Source: Pyrrhoderma lamaoense (taxonomy: Eukaryota > Basidiomycota > Agaricomycetes > Hymenochaetales > Hymenochaetaceae). From it: 64,000 nt of DNA. How positions within the stretch are numbered: position 1 is the first letter of the stretch; the number at the start of each line of letters is the position of its first letter. The translations under genes and the position numbers were made by a program. The notes beneath the pieces were generated by a model. It was not told the DNA's origin, did not search any database, and worked only from the letters and a program-made list of their open reading frames with translations. The DNA lies in contig NBAZ01000007.1 of assembly GCA_002794735.1 (NCBI GenBank), positions 1,240,001-1,304,000 of the forward strand, read 5' to 3'. Of this stretch, positions 24,723-38,700 are shown piece by piece.

Positions 24723-26456
24723 TCATACTCGTCCTTTCAAGCGCCTCCAAAGGAGAGCACTAACAAGCAAACTGAGAACTGCAGAACCAATGGCCACTCC
24801 AAACGTTCCGCGCCAGCAATTCGTACCAAGACAGACCTTACCGGATCCATCATCTTTTCCGCTATGTGCCTCAGCTCCAAACGCATACAGGTACGAAAAC
24901 AAAGGGGTGCCGAGGAACGGTGCATATGTGATAACACCAAAGTTGCGGCCGAGGTTTGACAGACCCCAGACACTGGAAACAATCCCTGGTAGTGCGGTAA
25001 AGTACATGCCATATGCGACACCTGTTCCCACACTCAAAAGCCACAGGTCTGATCGCTTTGTAACACCAAAGACAGTATATGTATATGTGGACACGAGTAG
25101 TAAACTGGCGAGAAAGATGAAGGCTACGCGACTGATGTGGTGTTTACGGGAGAAATAAATCGTTCCGCATGGAAGGTAAGATGCAACTGGAGATACAAAA
25201 TCCGCAACTGGACCAACAAGAAGACGGGATATCGTGTTTGAAAGAGAAAGAAGGCGCACTTGAGTGGAGGTTGCAGCATCGTCAGATGAAGAGAAAATAG
25301 AAAGTGCAGGAGAAGAGGAAGGGGGAAGAGAAGTTACTATTGACCCGATATTGCTGATAACCATTTCACTCTAATTTGTGTTCAACGTTAGAATGATACT
25401 GTCAGAATTAGTCTTTGAACTTACTGATCCAAGGCATACAAGTGTCGCTAGTCCAAGAAGCCAAAAATTTGGTTCCTTAAGTAAGTCGAAAACAGTTTGT
25501 TCCTCGGCAGGTACGACAGTAACTTGTACTCTTGACTGCGCCTTTCCCGCAAGAAGGGGCGTCCTCTCAGAGGATCCTCCGTGGGGTGTTGCAATACTCT
25601 CTTCATCTACTTGTGTTTCTTCTATCTCTACAGCTGGTGGTGGCGTGGGTACTCTAAGATTGAAGGCTCCAACTAAGTTAACTAATCCTGTTAAGACAGC
25701 TAAAAAAGCTACGAAATTCTGAACGTCTAATCCATCTACTTCGGAAGTGAAGTATGATGAAGCGAGCAACGAAAGAAACAAAGGAGATAGACCAAAAAGG
25801 GCCATGCTTGAACCGGAGGCTACGCCGATATAATCCGGGAAATTCTTTGAAGCTGCAAATAGCGCGGAGAAATACCTATATAATGATGTTGAGAGAGATG
25901 CATGTCCATCGTACAGAGTAAGAAAGCATACGATGCAACTGTCCCCAGACCACCCATGAAGAAGAAAAAGGTAAGCCGCTCAAACGACGACTGGGACGGT
26001 AATGTGATATCATCCGGAGTCTTGGCAATTTCAAAAGCGAAGGCACCAAACCCAACAGAGAATAATAGTGAAGCAGCCAAAGAGCAGGCCCAAGGACCAT
26101 GATGATCGATAGCCTTTCCTACAATCGCCGCAAAGGGGTACTGTCCAACCATTCCGCTATATAGGTTATGAGACTCAAGAAAAAGTTGTAAATATGAGTT
26201 GTATGTAACACGATACATACGCAAGGACAATGGTAGTTAGTTGTGGCTGGGTGAGCTTGAGGTACTTAGCGAGATTTGGCGACAGTAGAGGAAAAGTGAA
26301 TATGCCTCCGGCACATAGTCTGTGAAAACGCATTAACAAAAACATATGATAAGATCAAGAGCTTGATTCCTACGCATTAGCCACAATAGAGACACAAGTG
26401 AGAGTGAGTTGGAGACGCTGGAGCAGACTACCTTTGCTCTGTACATCGGAACTCAT
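24723..26456 (-). CDS. MCH1: MCH1-like major facilitator transporter
   Basis: Major facilitator superfamily protein resembling fungal Mch1 (monocarboxylate-permease homologue of the vacuolar membrane in yeast; substrate unknown). Starts MSSDVQSKGSLLQRLQLTL at 26456, with the first helix continuing TCVSIVANALCAGGIFTFPL. The N-terminal half holds QYPFAAIVGKAIDHHGPW and GGLGTVASYAFLLCTMD. A hydrophilic central loop contains SERTPLLAG, a pattern common to the loops of vacuolar transporters, followed by NFWLLGLATLVCLGSSEMVISNIGS. The C-terminal half includes RLLVGPVADF and YGMYFTALPGIVSSVWG, ending LLWRRLKGRV with TGA at 24723-24725. At least five exons, all in frame with no indel needed. Shares a 219-base divergent promoter with PRP28. 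Confidence 0.8.
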
Positions 26457-26675
26457 GGCTAACAAAAGGAGAGATGGGTGCACGCGCCCAAAGAGTGTGG
26501 GCACGCACGTCCACTGATGAGGGTGGCTAGTTAGTTACTGACTCAATACTAGTCCTAAAGGCGTCATCATCAATGATCGACGCTTCCAATTTTGCACGCC
26601 AGTGCTAACTGTAACGTTGTCACCGCAGGATATATACACCTTCATCCGGTGATCTCAGCTCGACTACTTGCCATT
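26457..26675. promoter_or_regulatory. short bidirectional promoter MCH1-like / PRP28
   Basis: Only 219 bases separate the two divergent start codons (26456 and 26676), so both core promoters must lie here. No site can be named with confidence. Confidence 0.55.
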
Positions 26676-29588
26676 ATGAATAAACCCGAGCCGCTTTCGA
26701 TCGAGTCTTTACTTGAGAAGCAAAGAGCAGAGAGAGAAGCTGCATCAAAGGCTAGTATCTACTACACTATACAATGTTAACATATCTTAACATGCTTATT
26801 CTATAGCCAAAGTTTCTAACTAAGGAGGAACGTGCAAAGATTGCTATTGCTAAACGAGCTCAAGAAATCAAAGAGCAAAAAGAGAAAGAAGAATCTCAAA
26901 AGAGGGATCGTGAAAGGCTCGAACGAGAGGCGGAAGAAATCCGCGCAAGAGAAAGAGCGGAGGAGGGAAGAAGCAGGTATGGCAGAGGCAGTCGATGTCA
27001 GTGAACAATCATCTCATCTTCTTTTAGATTACGTAGTAACATTGTGACTTTTATCTATAACAGATGACGACAGAAACATAGACAGGGAAAGGGATAGGCA
27101 TGGTGGTCGACGTGGAGGGAGGAAAGGAGATAGAGACAACTATAGAGACAGAGATGGTCCACCTTCGTCATCGTCTGCACCTATTAATGCCCCCTCAGGA
27201 CCCAGAGCAGACAGAGAAAGAAACTCTTCTACCCCTTCGTCTTCAGCTATGCCCCCTCCTCCCCCGCCACAAAATAGCACTAGTACTTCCGCAATTGCTG
27301 ATACATCTACGAACTTCGTTCCCCAAATGAATGATAGTGACCTGAATGCCATTCGCTCTCGTTACCTGGGTGTCGACAAAAAGAAACGGAAGATCCGAAA
27401 AATGAATGACCGCAAGTTTGTTTTCGATTGGGACGAACAAGATGATACACTAGTAGAAGATTCACCTACAGCTGCGGGTGCAAATAGACAAGGTGCTCAA
27501 ATCATGTTTGGACGTGGGCATCTAGCCGGGATGGATGATGGAGGTTCTGTAAGAAGAAGCTCAGGAGCTGGTGAAGCGAAATTCTCCGATGTCTTGGAGA
27601 GGAGAAAAGCTGCAAAATCTGGAATTGACGAGCGTCATTGGACCGAGAAGCCGTTAAGTGAGATGAAGGAAAGGGATTGGCGTATCTTTCGGGAAGATTT
27701 CAGCATTGCCGCAAGAGGTTGGTATATTTACTACTGTGAGAGAGTATCGATTGACTGATAACTGATAACCTGGACTCTTAGGTGGACAGATTCCTCACCC
27801 ACTTCGCTCATGGGTTGAATCTGATATTCCCCAGCCAATTCTGGATGTTATTGAGAAAGTAGGCTATAAGGAACCATCGCCCATCCAAAGGCAGGCAATT
27901 CCCATAGGTTTACAGAACCGCGATCTTATCGGAATAGCTGAGACAGGTCAGGGGAATTTCTTGGTTATACTTCCTACTCTTTTAATACTCATGCTACTAT
28001 TATAGGATCTGGGAAGACGGCGGCTTTTGTCATCCCAATGTTGACTTATATCTCCAACTTGCCTCCTCTTTCGGATGACAACCGGCACTTAGGACCGTAC
28101 TCGCTGATTCTAGCGCCTACTCGCGAATTGGCACAACAAATTGAGTCGGAGACGCGTAAATTTGCAGCGCCTTTAGGATTCCGATGTGTCTCTATTGTTG
28201 GTGGAGTATGTTAAATTAAATTATCTGTGCTATTTTCTTTCGTTAATGACTCATTCTTCCCAAAATAGCGTGCAGTTGAGGAACAACAATTCAACCTCCG
28301 AGAAGGAGCTGAGATCATCATAGCAACACCGGGTCGGTTGAAAGATGTAATTGAACGCCATGTTATTGTGCTCTCGCAATGTTCATACATTGTTATGGAT
28401 GAAGCTGATCGGATGGTGAACCTCGGTTTTGAAGTTGATCTCACGTTCATTCTTGACAAACTCCCCAACGAGACTTTGAAGGGAGAGGATGAAGGTATGA
28501 TGATGGATATTGACGGTGAACTGATTCGTAAGGGGAGAACACGAGTTACAACTCTATTCTCTGCGACGATGCCTCCAGCGGTTGAAAGGTTGACACGAAA
28601 GTACCTAAAGAAGCCCGCTATTGTGACCATTGGTGAGGCTGGTCGGGCCGTTGATACAGTCGAACAGCGCGTTGAGTTTATAAGTGGAGACGAAAAGAAG
28701 AAGTTCGTTTTTTACTTTTCCCCGAATATGTACAACGTGGCTGATTCCGCTTACTATTTTCTAGACAACGCATGATTGATATTCTCCATAACGATGGATT
28801 CCCAGCTCCGATAATTGTGTTCGTTAACCAGAAGAAGACAGCCGACATGGTTTGTAAAGACATTCAACGTGCTGGGGTTCGTGTCTTTAACATTTTATTT
28901 TACGTATTGTTTTTGATTTGTCTTTTGCGCTATGTTTTGTCTATTTTTAGTTACGCGCTACTACATTACACTCAGGTAAAAATCAAGAGCAGCGTGAAGC
29001 CGCCTTGCAGTCCTTACGGAATGGTGATTCTGAAATTCTTGTGGCTACGGATCTTGCGGGTCGTGGTATCGATGTGCAGGATGTCAGTTTGGTCATCAAT
29101 TACCAAATGGCTAACACAATTGAAGCTTATGTACATCGTATCGGTAAGATGACAATTCATTTCGCCAGCGCTAAAGGTTGAGATAGATGAGCTTATTTGG
29201 CTTCTTAGGTCGTACTGGTCGTGCTGGAAAAGTCGGTACCGCCATAACCTTCCTTACCAACGATGACGATGAGGTTATGTACGACCTTCGGCAAGGTTAG
29301 TACTTTTTTCTGTGCCGCTAGTTTGATCTTCTCAAGATCTTCTGATGTTAAATTTAATAGAAATCTCGAAGAGTCCAGTCTCAAAGGTCCCGCCGGAATT
29401 AGCGAAACACGAGGTCCGTATCCTGTTTTAGCTTTACTTATTCTCTTAAAATTTCTTTTTTACTTCCGGGAACCTGTGACACTGACTTTTTCTTACTCAA
29501 ACACCGTTTCCAATTCTCACTACAGGCTGCACAAACCCGTGTATCACGAGAAATGAAGAGGAAGCGGGATGCAGAGGATCAGGGCTGA
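26676..29588 (+). CDS. PRP28: Prp28, DEAD-box pre-mRNA splicing helicase
   Basis: ATP-dependent RNA helicase that swaps U1 for U6 at the 5' splice site. Starts [20 protein letters not shown]; a Lys/Arg/Glu-rich N-terminal arm is followed by [19 protein letters not shown] and [11 protein letters not shown], typical of Prp28. All helicase motifs are seen: AETGSGKT (I), PTRELA (Ia), TPGR (Ib), DEAD (II), SAT (III), [10 protein letters not shown] (V) and YVHRIGRTGRAG (VI). The C-terminus ends [15 protein letters not shown] at 29586-29588. The reading frame is intact across about ten exons. Two introns use a GTTCGT donor, near 28,699 and 28,877; only with those donors do the flanking segments read KKQRMIDIL and [11 protein letters not shown] in frame. 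Confidence 0.95.
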
Positions 29589-32500
29589 TGAACACTGGGA
29601 GAGGTAAATTTCTAGTGGGTTGGTGTGTATGTGTATATTGTACATGTACATACACTTACGCTTTCCTTATGTACTTCCCCTCCCACTCTGCTTCTAGTGT
29701 GGGTATTGGGGAGGGGCAAACAATGAAGCAGAACTAAAATAATTATGCTTTAACCTTTCACTAAGTTACTTGCTTAAGGTTTGGAAGCGGCAAAGGATTT
29801 GTAAAGAGAAAGCCCGCCAAATATCCGTTATCCCCCGTTCGTCCGACGATTAGAAAGGTAAAGATGTTCCTTTTTATTTCATGCGAATTGCGGCACGGGT
29901 AAGGGGAATAAGTGAGAAGTAAGACGAAGGACTAGAGCAAACTTTGACCCTTGTGAATGAAATGGTGGCACATGGTTTGAATTGACGGCATCCACATAAC
30001 TTGTTGTTAATACATTCGTATATTAGATACCTTGACCTAGATTGATCATATGACATATATGACGAACAAGTGAGGGTAATTTCGGCAGGCTCTTTGATAT
30101 TGAGGACGTATTGCATTCTATATGATGAAACGGACACAGGGCTATTGAGAGAGTTGTGCTTCTTTGGAGTTATAAAGATAGATTAAACTGAGTATAGGGT
30201 ATAGGGAGGAAACGGACGAGCCAAATTTAGTTTGAGGGTTTTATATTTATAGGTATGGTCCTTTTTGCGCTATGATGCGGAACAAAGATAGAAACCTTCT
30301 CATTAATAGTGAATATTGAAGAGAAAGGATAGTGTATGTACTTAGATCGAATATATGAACAGACGGTAGTATTTAGTCTGTTTATAGCTTGAAGCAACAC
30401 AGTCTTATCATAGCTATCACCTGTTGCTTGATACAAAGTACCACCACAAGGAATGGTGATGTTTGAGACCGAAGGCATGAGATCAATGAATTGAATTGCT
30501 TTTTTGAATTAAAAAGATAAAAGATAAAGATAAAGACCGGTGTGGCAATAAGCTTTTCTTACTTAGTTCTGGCGCTATCTTTCATCTCCCCATGTGTCTG
30601 TATTCATATGTAAATCACACCTCAAATAGTCCATTTGTAGTACAAACCGAGGATCTAAAGTTTTCGTCCACTGTTGTATACTAACTTAGCTGTGTTATTT
30701 TAGTAACCTTATATTTGGGCATGTGTACAGGCGAGGCTAACGTGCAACTGTATTAATAGGATATGGTTGGGATCGATGAAGAGATCCGAGGGGGTGAAGG
30801 ATTCCAATCCCTAGTCAACTCTAAATTCCCGGATTGTAATGATGTTTGCTTGTTTCAACTCTTAAGAAATTAAAAAACACCTTTTTCTAGGATGAGAGTG
30901 GGCTAAAGGATTCAGTAACGAAGGCAAGAGCTAGGGATAAAAAAAGGGGGTGTTCTTATCAGTCAAAGCAATCTCATCATTGGCAAACCTGCGATATATA
31001 CATGTTGGATGATAGATCATTGCTCTTTCAATAAGATTCAGATCGGGTGATGCTAATTTTGAATGAAGTTTTTTTGGGGAAATTCATATGTATTTGCCCA
31101 CTCGCCCATGGGCAACATATGGAGTTGCTAAGGGCAATAAAAATATATGTAAAGGTAAAGAGAAAAAAAAGATGGGGGAGGAGAGGAGAAAGAGGGGGTG
31201 GGATAAGAGATTAAGTTGTTTGTATAAGAATACGATACAAAAATTTCGGGTTGAATGGTTTGTACATAAGTAAAGTGAAGATGGATCTAACTGAAACGGG
31301 GGAGAGGAAAACGATAGGAAAGTAAATGAATTGCAACGTATGGATTTGGAAGATCGTACCTGGAGGGATGACGCTCCCGGGTTCGCGGGAAGAACTCGGA
31401 TGAATGGAGGAGGTTCACAAACTCTAGATAGATCTCTCTGTATAGTTTTTTTTTTCTTGTCAATGTCTTGTTCAAAAAAATTGTTTGCAGTTTACAACTG
31501 TGGCGGGCCGAGGAAGATGGTCATACAACCCATTCATCATTCTTTGCATTCCCATACTAAATTTCTTGGGTTTGCGCTTTGAAATCTTGGTCATATCTCT
31601 ATCTTTTTTGGATGATGCGATTGAGCACAAGCCTTATGGTCAAGAGGGGGATTTTAATTTGAGTTTTGGATAATTGAGGCTCGCTTATCCGTGTCGGACC
31701 TGTCATTTACCTTTATAGGCAATATTATGTCATTTGAAATCGGTAGTTAGGCTTATAGGAACTCGGGACGGACGCTTGCCCGATTATGCGCGGTGCTCCA
31801 AAAACACAGAAAGCCTCCTCGGTCAGTTATTAGTTAGCATTGCAGTGCGAGGAGAGATTGGAGTAATAGTATACTAGCAGTAGTGTTACTAGTAAAATGG
31901 AGTAATGGTATGAATCATACGCAATGATGTGTAAGCAACGTTTCAAATACGGGTCTTGCCCCAAGGTACGTCGGCATCGGAGTACGCTCCTCAACACATG
32001 TAATGATGCCCAAATATTCCAGTTCTCCTCTGATCTTGTTAACCTCGTGGCACATGTGTCACCATAGCATTTTAGTATAGTAATAGAGCTAAGATGAGTG
32101 CTGCGGGTTTGTGAGTAAAGTCCCGGACAAGAGAGACTTCTTAGGGGGGAACCCCGAGACATCTACTTCGTCATTCTTTACTTTCAGCAAGTTTGAGTAG
32201 GGCGTTTCAGGAGAAATGCACAAGTCCGAGCGTGAGTAATGCTTGATTGCTAAAGCGGATTATTATTTAGTCTTGAAGACATTGACAACGCAACGCGGGT
32301 TGCGGTTGCAGAGACGGAGTTCGGAGGATTAGGTTTGTTCGGTCAGTAATCATCCTATATGTTTTCTCTCTCTCTTACATACTTGTCTCGGACTACTACG
32401 TCCGTGAATATACCACTTCAAGGAATGTCCTCCCGTTCGGCATCAACACCTAAATCTACTTTATTTTTTAATTCTTATTAAATTCAATTTTACTTATATC

Positions 32501-35500
32501 TTGTTTGGAAAGATATTCGCAATCAATTAATTTTCTATACACATCTGTTTAGTAATTCTCTTTTAAGCTTTTCGGCCGAGGCTCACCTTCAGGTTCAGGT
32601 TATCTCTGTACCCTGCATTGATAAACCTGAAGAGACTTGTGGAAGGTTCGATTAGGGGGTAATGGGATTTTTTAAATCGCAAATTCGCCAAAGCACACAT
32701 TTCTTATTAATTTATGTGCAGATTAAGACATACATGGATATTAGAGACGTCCGTCTATAGTTAAAGCTGATAGTGAATGCCTTGATTTGCAACCATGAGA
32801 GAGGTGAAGAGGTACAACCCTGAGAGGATGAGCATGAGACTCCATGCTTTCTTTTCTTCAGGATACTCAATTGTGACCCAGACGAAAGAATGGAAAAGGG
32901 GGGGGGGAATAAATCAATCATATTAAATGTGATTAACGGTGGATTAAGTTTGCTCTTGTTTGTGGCTTGGCTGATATACTATCAATTTGCACACATGCGC
33001 ATACATCCAGAAAAAGATATGACAGCGATGAAATAGGTTGTGTGAGAGAGTGACAGATTTCGATGGCCAAGAAAACTAAGAAGCAATCCTCGTGTAGGTC
33101 CAGTCTGTAAGGTGTTTGAATATTATGCTCATATTGGGGGAGTCGCATGAGAGAAACTAATATATACAAGAAGGCCGGAGAATGTGAAAGCCAGTACTAG
33201 CTTGGAAAAGGGTTCTAAAAAATGTGAGTCAACTTCTCTTCTTTCATCTTGAACTTTCCGGACTCCCTTTGTCCGCCCTTCTCCAATTACAGACGTCGGA
33301 CAGGGCCACCGATTAATGAACGGCGAGCCACTACCACCGCCTACCCAGTAAGACCCAACTTTATTTCGTAGACACTACGCTTGGCCGGTCAAAGGTTTCT
33401 ATCTTCTCTTTCTCTTGAACGCCTTCCTGATCGGGGTCTGATGTGAGAGCCCCATTGAAATATGCTTAGAAGCGAAAGAGAGCATCCCGACGACCCTCTC
33501 GGGAGCTTTTCATAGTTATCTCTTTGCGAGACACATGATAAACCTTACACCATTCAAAGGCTAATCTACAGCCTTCGTATAAAAGAGAGAGTTTGTTTAT
33601 GTGCTTGTCATGGGTCCTGGGAAGCCTGGTTTAGTCTGAGCTGTGAGGCTGTTGAACAGCGGGGATAAAATGATTATACGAAGATTTTGAAAAAAATTTG
33701 CGCTACCGCTCCAAATTAAACAACAAATAGAGATCTAGCTATTAGTAATATATGTATACCCTTGATATGGTAAGTATGCAGAATTATAAAAATTGAAGTC
33801 GATGACTCAGCCGAAGCCGGAGAGCTTAGCCGGTATGTCCGCATGCCGAGGGGGTGTTTTTTATCATATCAACTACGGCAAAGAGTATCATCCCTGATGA
33901 CCGACCTCGTGTGTAAAGAAAAAATACGTGAAACGAAAGTTCGGAGTGTATGTCATTTCGCTACAGTAACTATCATTTCAGGCTACTTGTTATATAGGAA
34001 GATGGGGGCTAGCTGCTCATTGTAATGAGGCGGGTGTTTGGGGTTTATTACATGTAAAAGATCTATTTTTAGTTGTACCTTGGAGTGATAATCGAAGTCT
34101 ACTACTAGTGCGTCGATTATGCACTAGGTTAGCTTGCGGACACCATGCGAGGATTTGCGCGCCTCAAAACGTCGTTCTCCGAGGGTCGGCTAGCACACTT
34201 GTCGGTCAAAAAGGATCAGGAATCGAAATATCGGGGTGCACGGGAAAAGGCTTATTAATATTTTTAGTTATAGGTATCAAGTCAGTCAAGATAGTACGGC
34301 AAGTTCAGTTACCGCGGAATAAGAAGATCAAATATGAACATGATATCTATCTGTAAATACTGAACTGGTGATAATCATACGAATGACTGGCATGAAGGGA
34401 GTGGCTAGAACATGACAAGTAAGCGTGGTTGTACTTTGCCAAGAAGTATGTATTAATATACAGATACTAAAAGCGCACGGTACTATAATTATTACTGGCT
34501 CGTGCCAATGCCAGTCACCGCAGGACACAAAGTATTGGTGGGTAACATAGGAGAAATTAGTGGGCGTTAGAGTGGATTCCCACCCGACATTGTGACCGAC
34601 GACGGGCCGAGCCTTTCTTACAGGACGCAGAGCTTCACGATGTACACACACACACAGATACATACACAGCCTTTCCGAAAGTAACAGGAAAACAAGAGGA
34701 GGAGAACAAAAAGGAAAGCTATCCGCGGGCTAGCTATAATTATTATATTTATGAAGCTGTAACAGCTTTGAAATTCGAGAAATCGGGGTTGTGAATGCGC
34801 GCAAAAGAGAGTAGGAGTTTCCTTTTAGCTTCTGGAGAAAGCCGATTGGACGGTGGCTTGGGAATAGATAGAGTGGAAAGCTTAGTCAGCCCGTAGAGAG
34901 GGATAAGGAAGGATGCCACATGCTATTGTTTAGTGATCGGGCGCCGAGAAGAATTATTCGGATGTGGAATAAGAGAGTCAACGAGGAGAGGGTAGAGAGT
35001 AGTAGAATGTGAGAGTATGCGTGTTATAGTTACCTGTACATGTAAGAAACAAGATAGGGAAAAGACGGAAGTATGAGCAGAGCAGTGGAAGAAGTAGAAG
35101 ACGAAAGAGGAAGAGAAGACGTCGGATCATGAGCAGTGCGAATGCGGGGAGGAGTTGGATGATGGGATGGGGAGGCACGTCATGGGCGCACACATAATCT
35201 GAATACTTGTACATATTCCCAATCATAAGCAACAGAGACCAGTGCGGTGTTTTGTGTGGAATTTGTGACACTCTGTGATCGCGAATTGAGCGCATCTACA
35301 AAGACAATATGCAGCAGGAAAGCTGGTACTGACTGCCGGGAGAACAGAGACCTGCAACAAGTCATCGGGTCGCTGGACAGTGAGCCCTCGTAGGCGTGAG
35401 GTGGTCACCCAGTGCTTTCTTGAGGGGGTTGGTGTGCGTATAGAAGGACGGGCCGAGGACCGAGCAAATAAGGAGAGCAGCGATGCCGAGTCGGCGTGGG

Positions 35501-35728
35501 GTATGGAGAAATAAATAATAAAAAATGAATAAAAAATAGTTTTATACTTCCATATTTAGACGTCGGCACCATTCTCCGACTGAGGCCTGCGCCAGGGACC
35601 TCTCTGGACTGGAATAAGATAGTCTCTCAGTCTATCCTCTCTCCTTTCTCTCTCCATCATTCCATCCCCGTCCTCCTCGACGTTGCCTGCATTCCTAGAA
35701 GCAGCCCCGCTCTTCGAGCTTTCATCTC
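29589..35728. other. 6.1 kb gene-poor region
   Basis: No convincing protein-coding gene. Reading frames on either strand are under 112 codons and lack recognisable motifs, and I could not assemble multi-exon genes from them. Minor features: a TG/CA-rich inverted sequence near 29,622-29,657; a short inverted repeat TTGCCCA/TGGGCAA near 31,093-31,114; a run of ten G at 32,898-32,907; a short CA repeat at about 34,644-34,656. The last few hundred bases before 35,728 are pyrimidine-rich and act presumably as the kinase promoter and leader. Non-coding RNA or decayed transposon sequence is possible but not shown. Confidence 0.5.
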
Positions 35729-38700
35729 ATGCTTTCAGCAAAACAAATGGAGCCCGTCGCGGTCACCTTCCCGTCGGTGTCTCCCCTCTGCTCACATGCT
35801 CCAGTGCATGAACAGACCCCAGCGGCTGGCACCGCAAACAGTGAGCAGTGTAATGTCCTTACCACCGCAGCAGTCCCGTCTTTTCCGTCAAGTGGTCCGC
35901 CACGTTCTCCATCCAAAAGTATCCTCGCCGAAGATACTCCATTGACTGAATCGCAAAGCCGTTCCTCTCTCTCGTCGGAGCAGTCATCGAATCGTAGAGT
36001 AGCTTCTCAATCGAATTTGCTTGCTGTTCCTGAAGTGGATGATCAGAATCGTGCACTAGAGGACAAGGTAGGTCTACTCTTTATTCATTTGCACTTCACA
36101 AAGCCCGTATGTTTTGGATTGCACACCCATTCGCTCTCGCTTATTTTGTTCCTTCTGTCATTGCGACTTATGTCATCTCCCACCTTACATTGCGTGCCCC
36201 GTTGCATCTTGGTATTAAATTCACACTTCTTTCTACTAGGCACCGTCCAATCCCTCCCGTTCCCGCAATTTGTCTATATCTCTTCCCGCCTCCCCTCCTA
36301 CTCTGTCTCCCTCAGCCCCGCTCTCTCCTGCTTCTCTGACGCCCGCCGAGCAGCCGACCACAAGCCCTTCAAGGCCTGCCCGTCCGCCTCGGCGGCGTAG
36401 CCTCTTCGGGTTCAACTCCCGTTTTCCCAATCTGCAGATAACTCACCTCCAGGGGAGCAAGCAGGAGTTCCAGCTTCATCATCTGAAACTAGTATGGCGT
36501 CCTCTTCTACTGTTACAGTGAAGCAACAGAAGCAATTTGGACCATTACATGAGCTTAAGCGTTTCTTAAATCATCATATTCAACATAGTAGTCAAGGACA
36601 CCACATACTTCCCCATCACCACCGTGCAGCTTCGTCTTCATCCTCCGGTAATAACTCAAAGGGAGGTTCAAAAATACAAACACCCGCGGAACCACACGAG
36701 ACACCCGCAAACCAAGTGCGTGGTTCAGAGTACCAAAATACTGAGATCCACGTCGATGGCGGTGATACGCCTCAACAACGTCCGTTACCTATGTCGAATG
36801 ACTCTCCGTACAGCAAGCACGAGCGTAGAAATTCTAGACATCGTATTGTTTCGGCCTTATCTCGGAAGGATGTCACAAACGTTTCCAATGAGAAGATAAG
36901 TGATAAAGATATTCCCGTGACGCAAAACGCCGTTCGGCACGCAAAGGGTAGACCTGACGATAGCTCAGTCATCGATGAGTCCGCTTCTGTCGAATCAGCA
37001 CGAAAAACCAGGTCATCTGGGTCAACTAGTGCATCACACAAAGGGAATGTACCCGCATCTAATTCTGGGCGAGATTCGCCCTCAGAATCTGGACACAGCA
37101 TTATCAGTATTCATCTACATAATGCATTTCACCCCTCAGACAAACATCATCATGCACAGAATACTCATGGCCATAACCCTATACTATCCCTTTCAGATGC
37201 CACGCAAGCACATTTGTCAAAGAAGTATGGGAAATGGGGCCGTGTTCTAGGCTCTGGAGCTGGTGGAACCGTACGCCTGATCAAGGCTTCGAATAAGAAT
37301 GGCGGTCGTATATACGCTGTAAAGGAGTTCCGTCCAAGGCGTACTAATGAATCTGAAAAGGACTATGAAAAGAAGGTCACTGCCGAGTTCTGTGTAGGCA
37401 GCACTTTGCATCATCCTAACATTATCGAGACTGTAGACATTGTTAGCGATCATGGCCATTATTATGAGGTTAGTGCAAATTATCCTGAATCTATTCTTAG
37501 CATTGCCTAATTTGGCATGATCACTTCTTTTCTTGTCCACTAGGTCATGGAATATGCACCATTTGACCTTTTCACCGTGGTCATGTCCGGGAAGATGATT
37601 AGACCTGAGATCTATTGTATATTTCGCCAAATATGTGACGGTGTCGAATACCTGCACTCGATGGGCTTGGCACACAGGGACCTGAAACTCGATAATTGTG
37701 TAATGACCGAGGGCAACGTTGTCAAGCTCATTGATTTCGGTACGGCAACTGTCTTTCATTACCCTGGGAAACAGCAGATCAAAGCTACTGGTGTCGTTGG
37801 CTCAGATCCATATCTCGCGCCGGAAGTACTCAGTGATGAAAGCTATGACCCTCGAAAGACAGACGTCTGGAGTGTTGCTATGATTTTCCTTTGCATGATT
37901 CTGAGGCGGTTCCCTTGGAAACTTCCAGACCCCAAAGTTGATCCAATTTCCGTAGCTTTATTAATTCTCACCCCGACCTATGTGTAAAGCCTACACCGAA
38001 GAAAGAAACTGCTAGCAAAGGACTAAAAGAGGCAGGTGTCTTGCGTAAAACTTCTCGTTCTGCTAGTGGCGGGTCCGCGGACATAGACTCAAGTGTCGCG
38101 TCATCTGATACTTATGGGTCATCATTATTGGCTCATAGTGATGCTGGCTCAGTAACAAGTGTATCCACCTCGGAATCTAGAAGTGGCTCTAGTAGTAGTG
38201 ATGATGCACGTTCAATGTTCAAGAACAAATACCTTGACGCTCAAGCTCATTATCCTCATGGTTCTATTACCACTCTTCCGGCAATGCTTGTCCAGATGAA
38301 CTTATCTCTCAAATTGATAGCCCGCGTGAGCTTGATCAATCTGATTTGCGATTTGCTCGCCCTTCCGAGATGACTGAGTCTGCACCGGCGTCGCCTGTTC
38401 TGCAGCCAAGGAAGTTTGATGGTCCTCCAATGGATGACCCATCGACATGTACCCTAACACCTCCACTTGCAACGCCTAAAGCGGAGCGTCCGCCACCTCG
38501 TTCGTCTTCTACTCCCATCACACCATCGACAAACTCACCTTCAACAATTCGTCGTGCACCATGGCAAGATACTAGCCCGACCCAAGGCCCACTGCGGTCA
38601 ACGGAAGTGAGGGTGTCTCGCACGTTCGCAAGAGGACAGATAGTGTCGTGACGACTGCAAATGGCGGAGCTGATTCTATCTTCAAATTACTCCCCGAGAG

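Noticed and set aside
25378..25722. 114-codon plus-strand frame within the MCH1-like gene
   Set aside because: Antisense of a conserved transporter exon.
28211..28630. 139-codon minus-strand frame within PRP28
   Set aside because: Antisense of DEAD-box motifs that are clearly coding on the plus strand.
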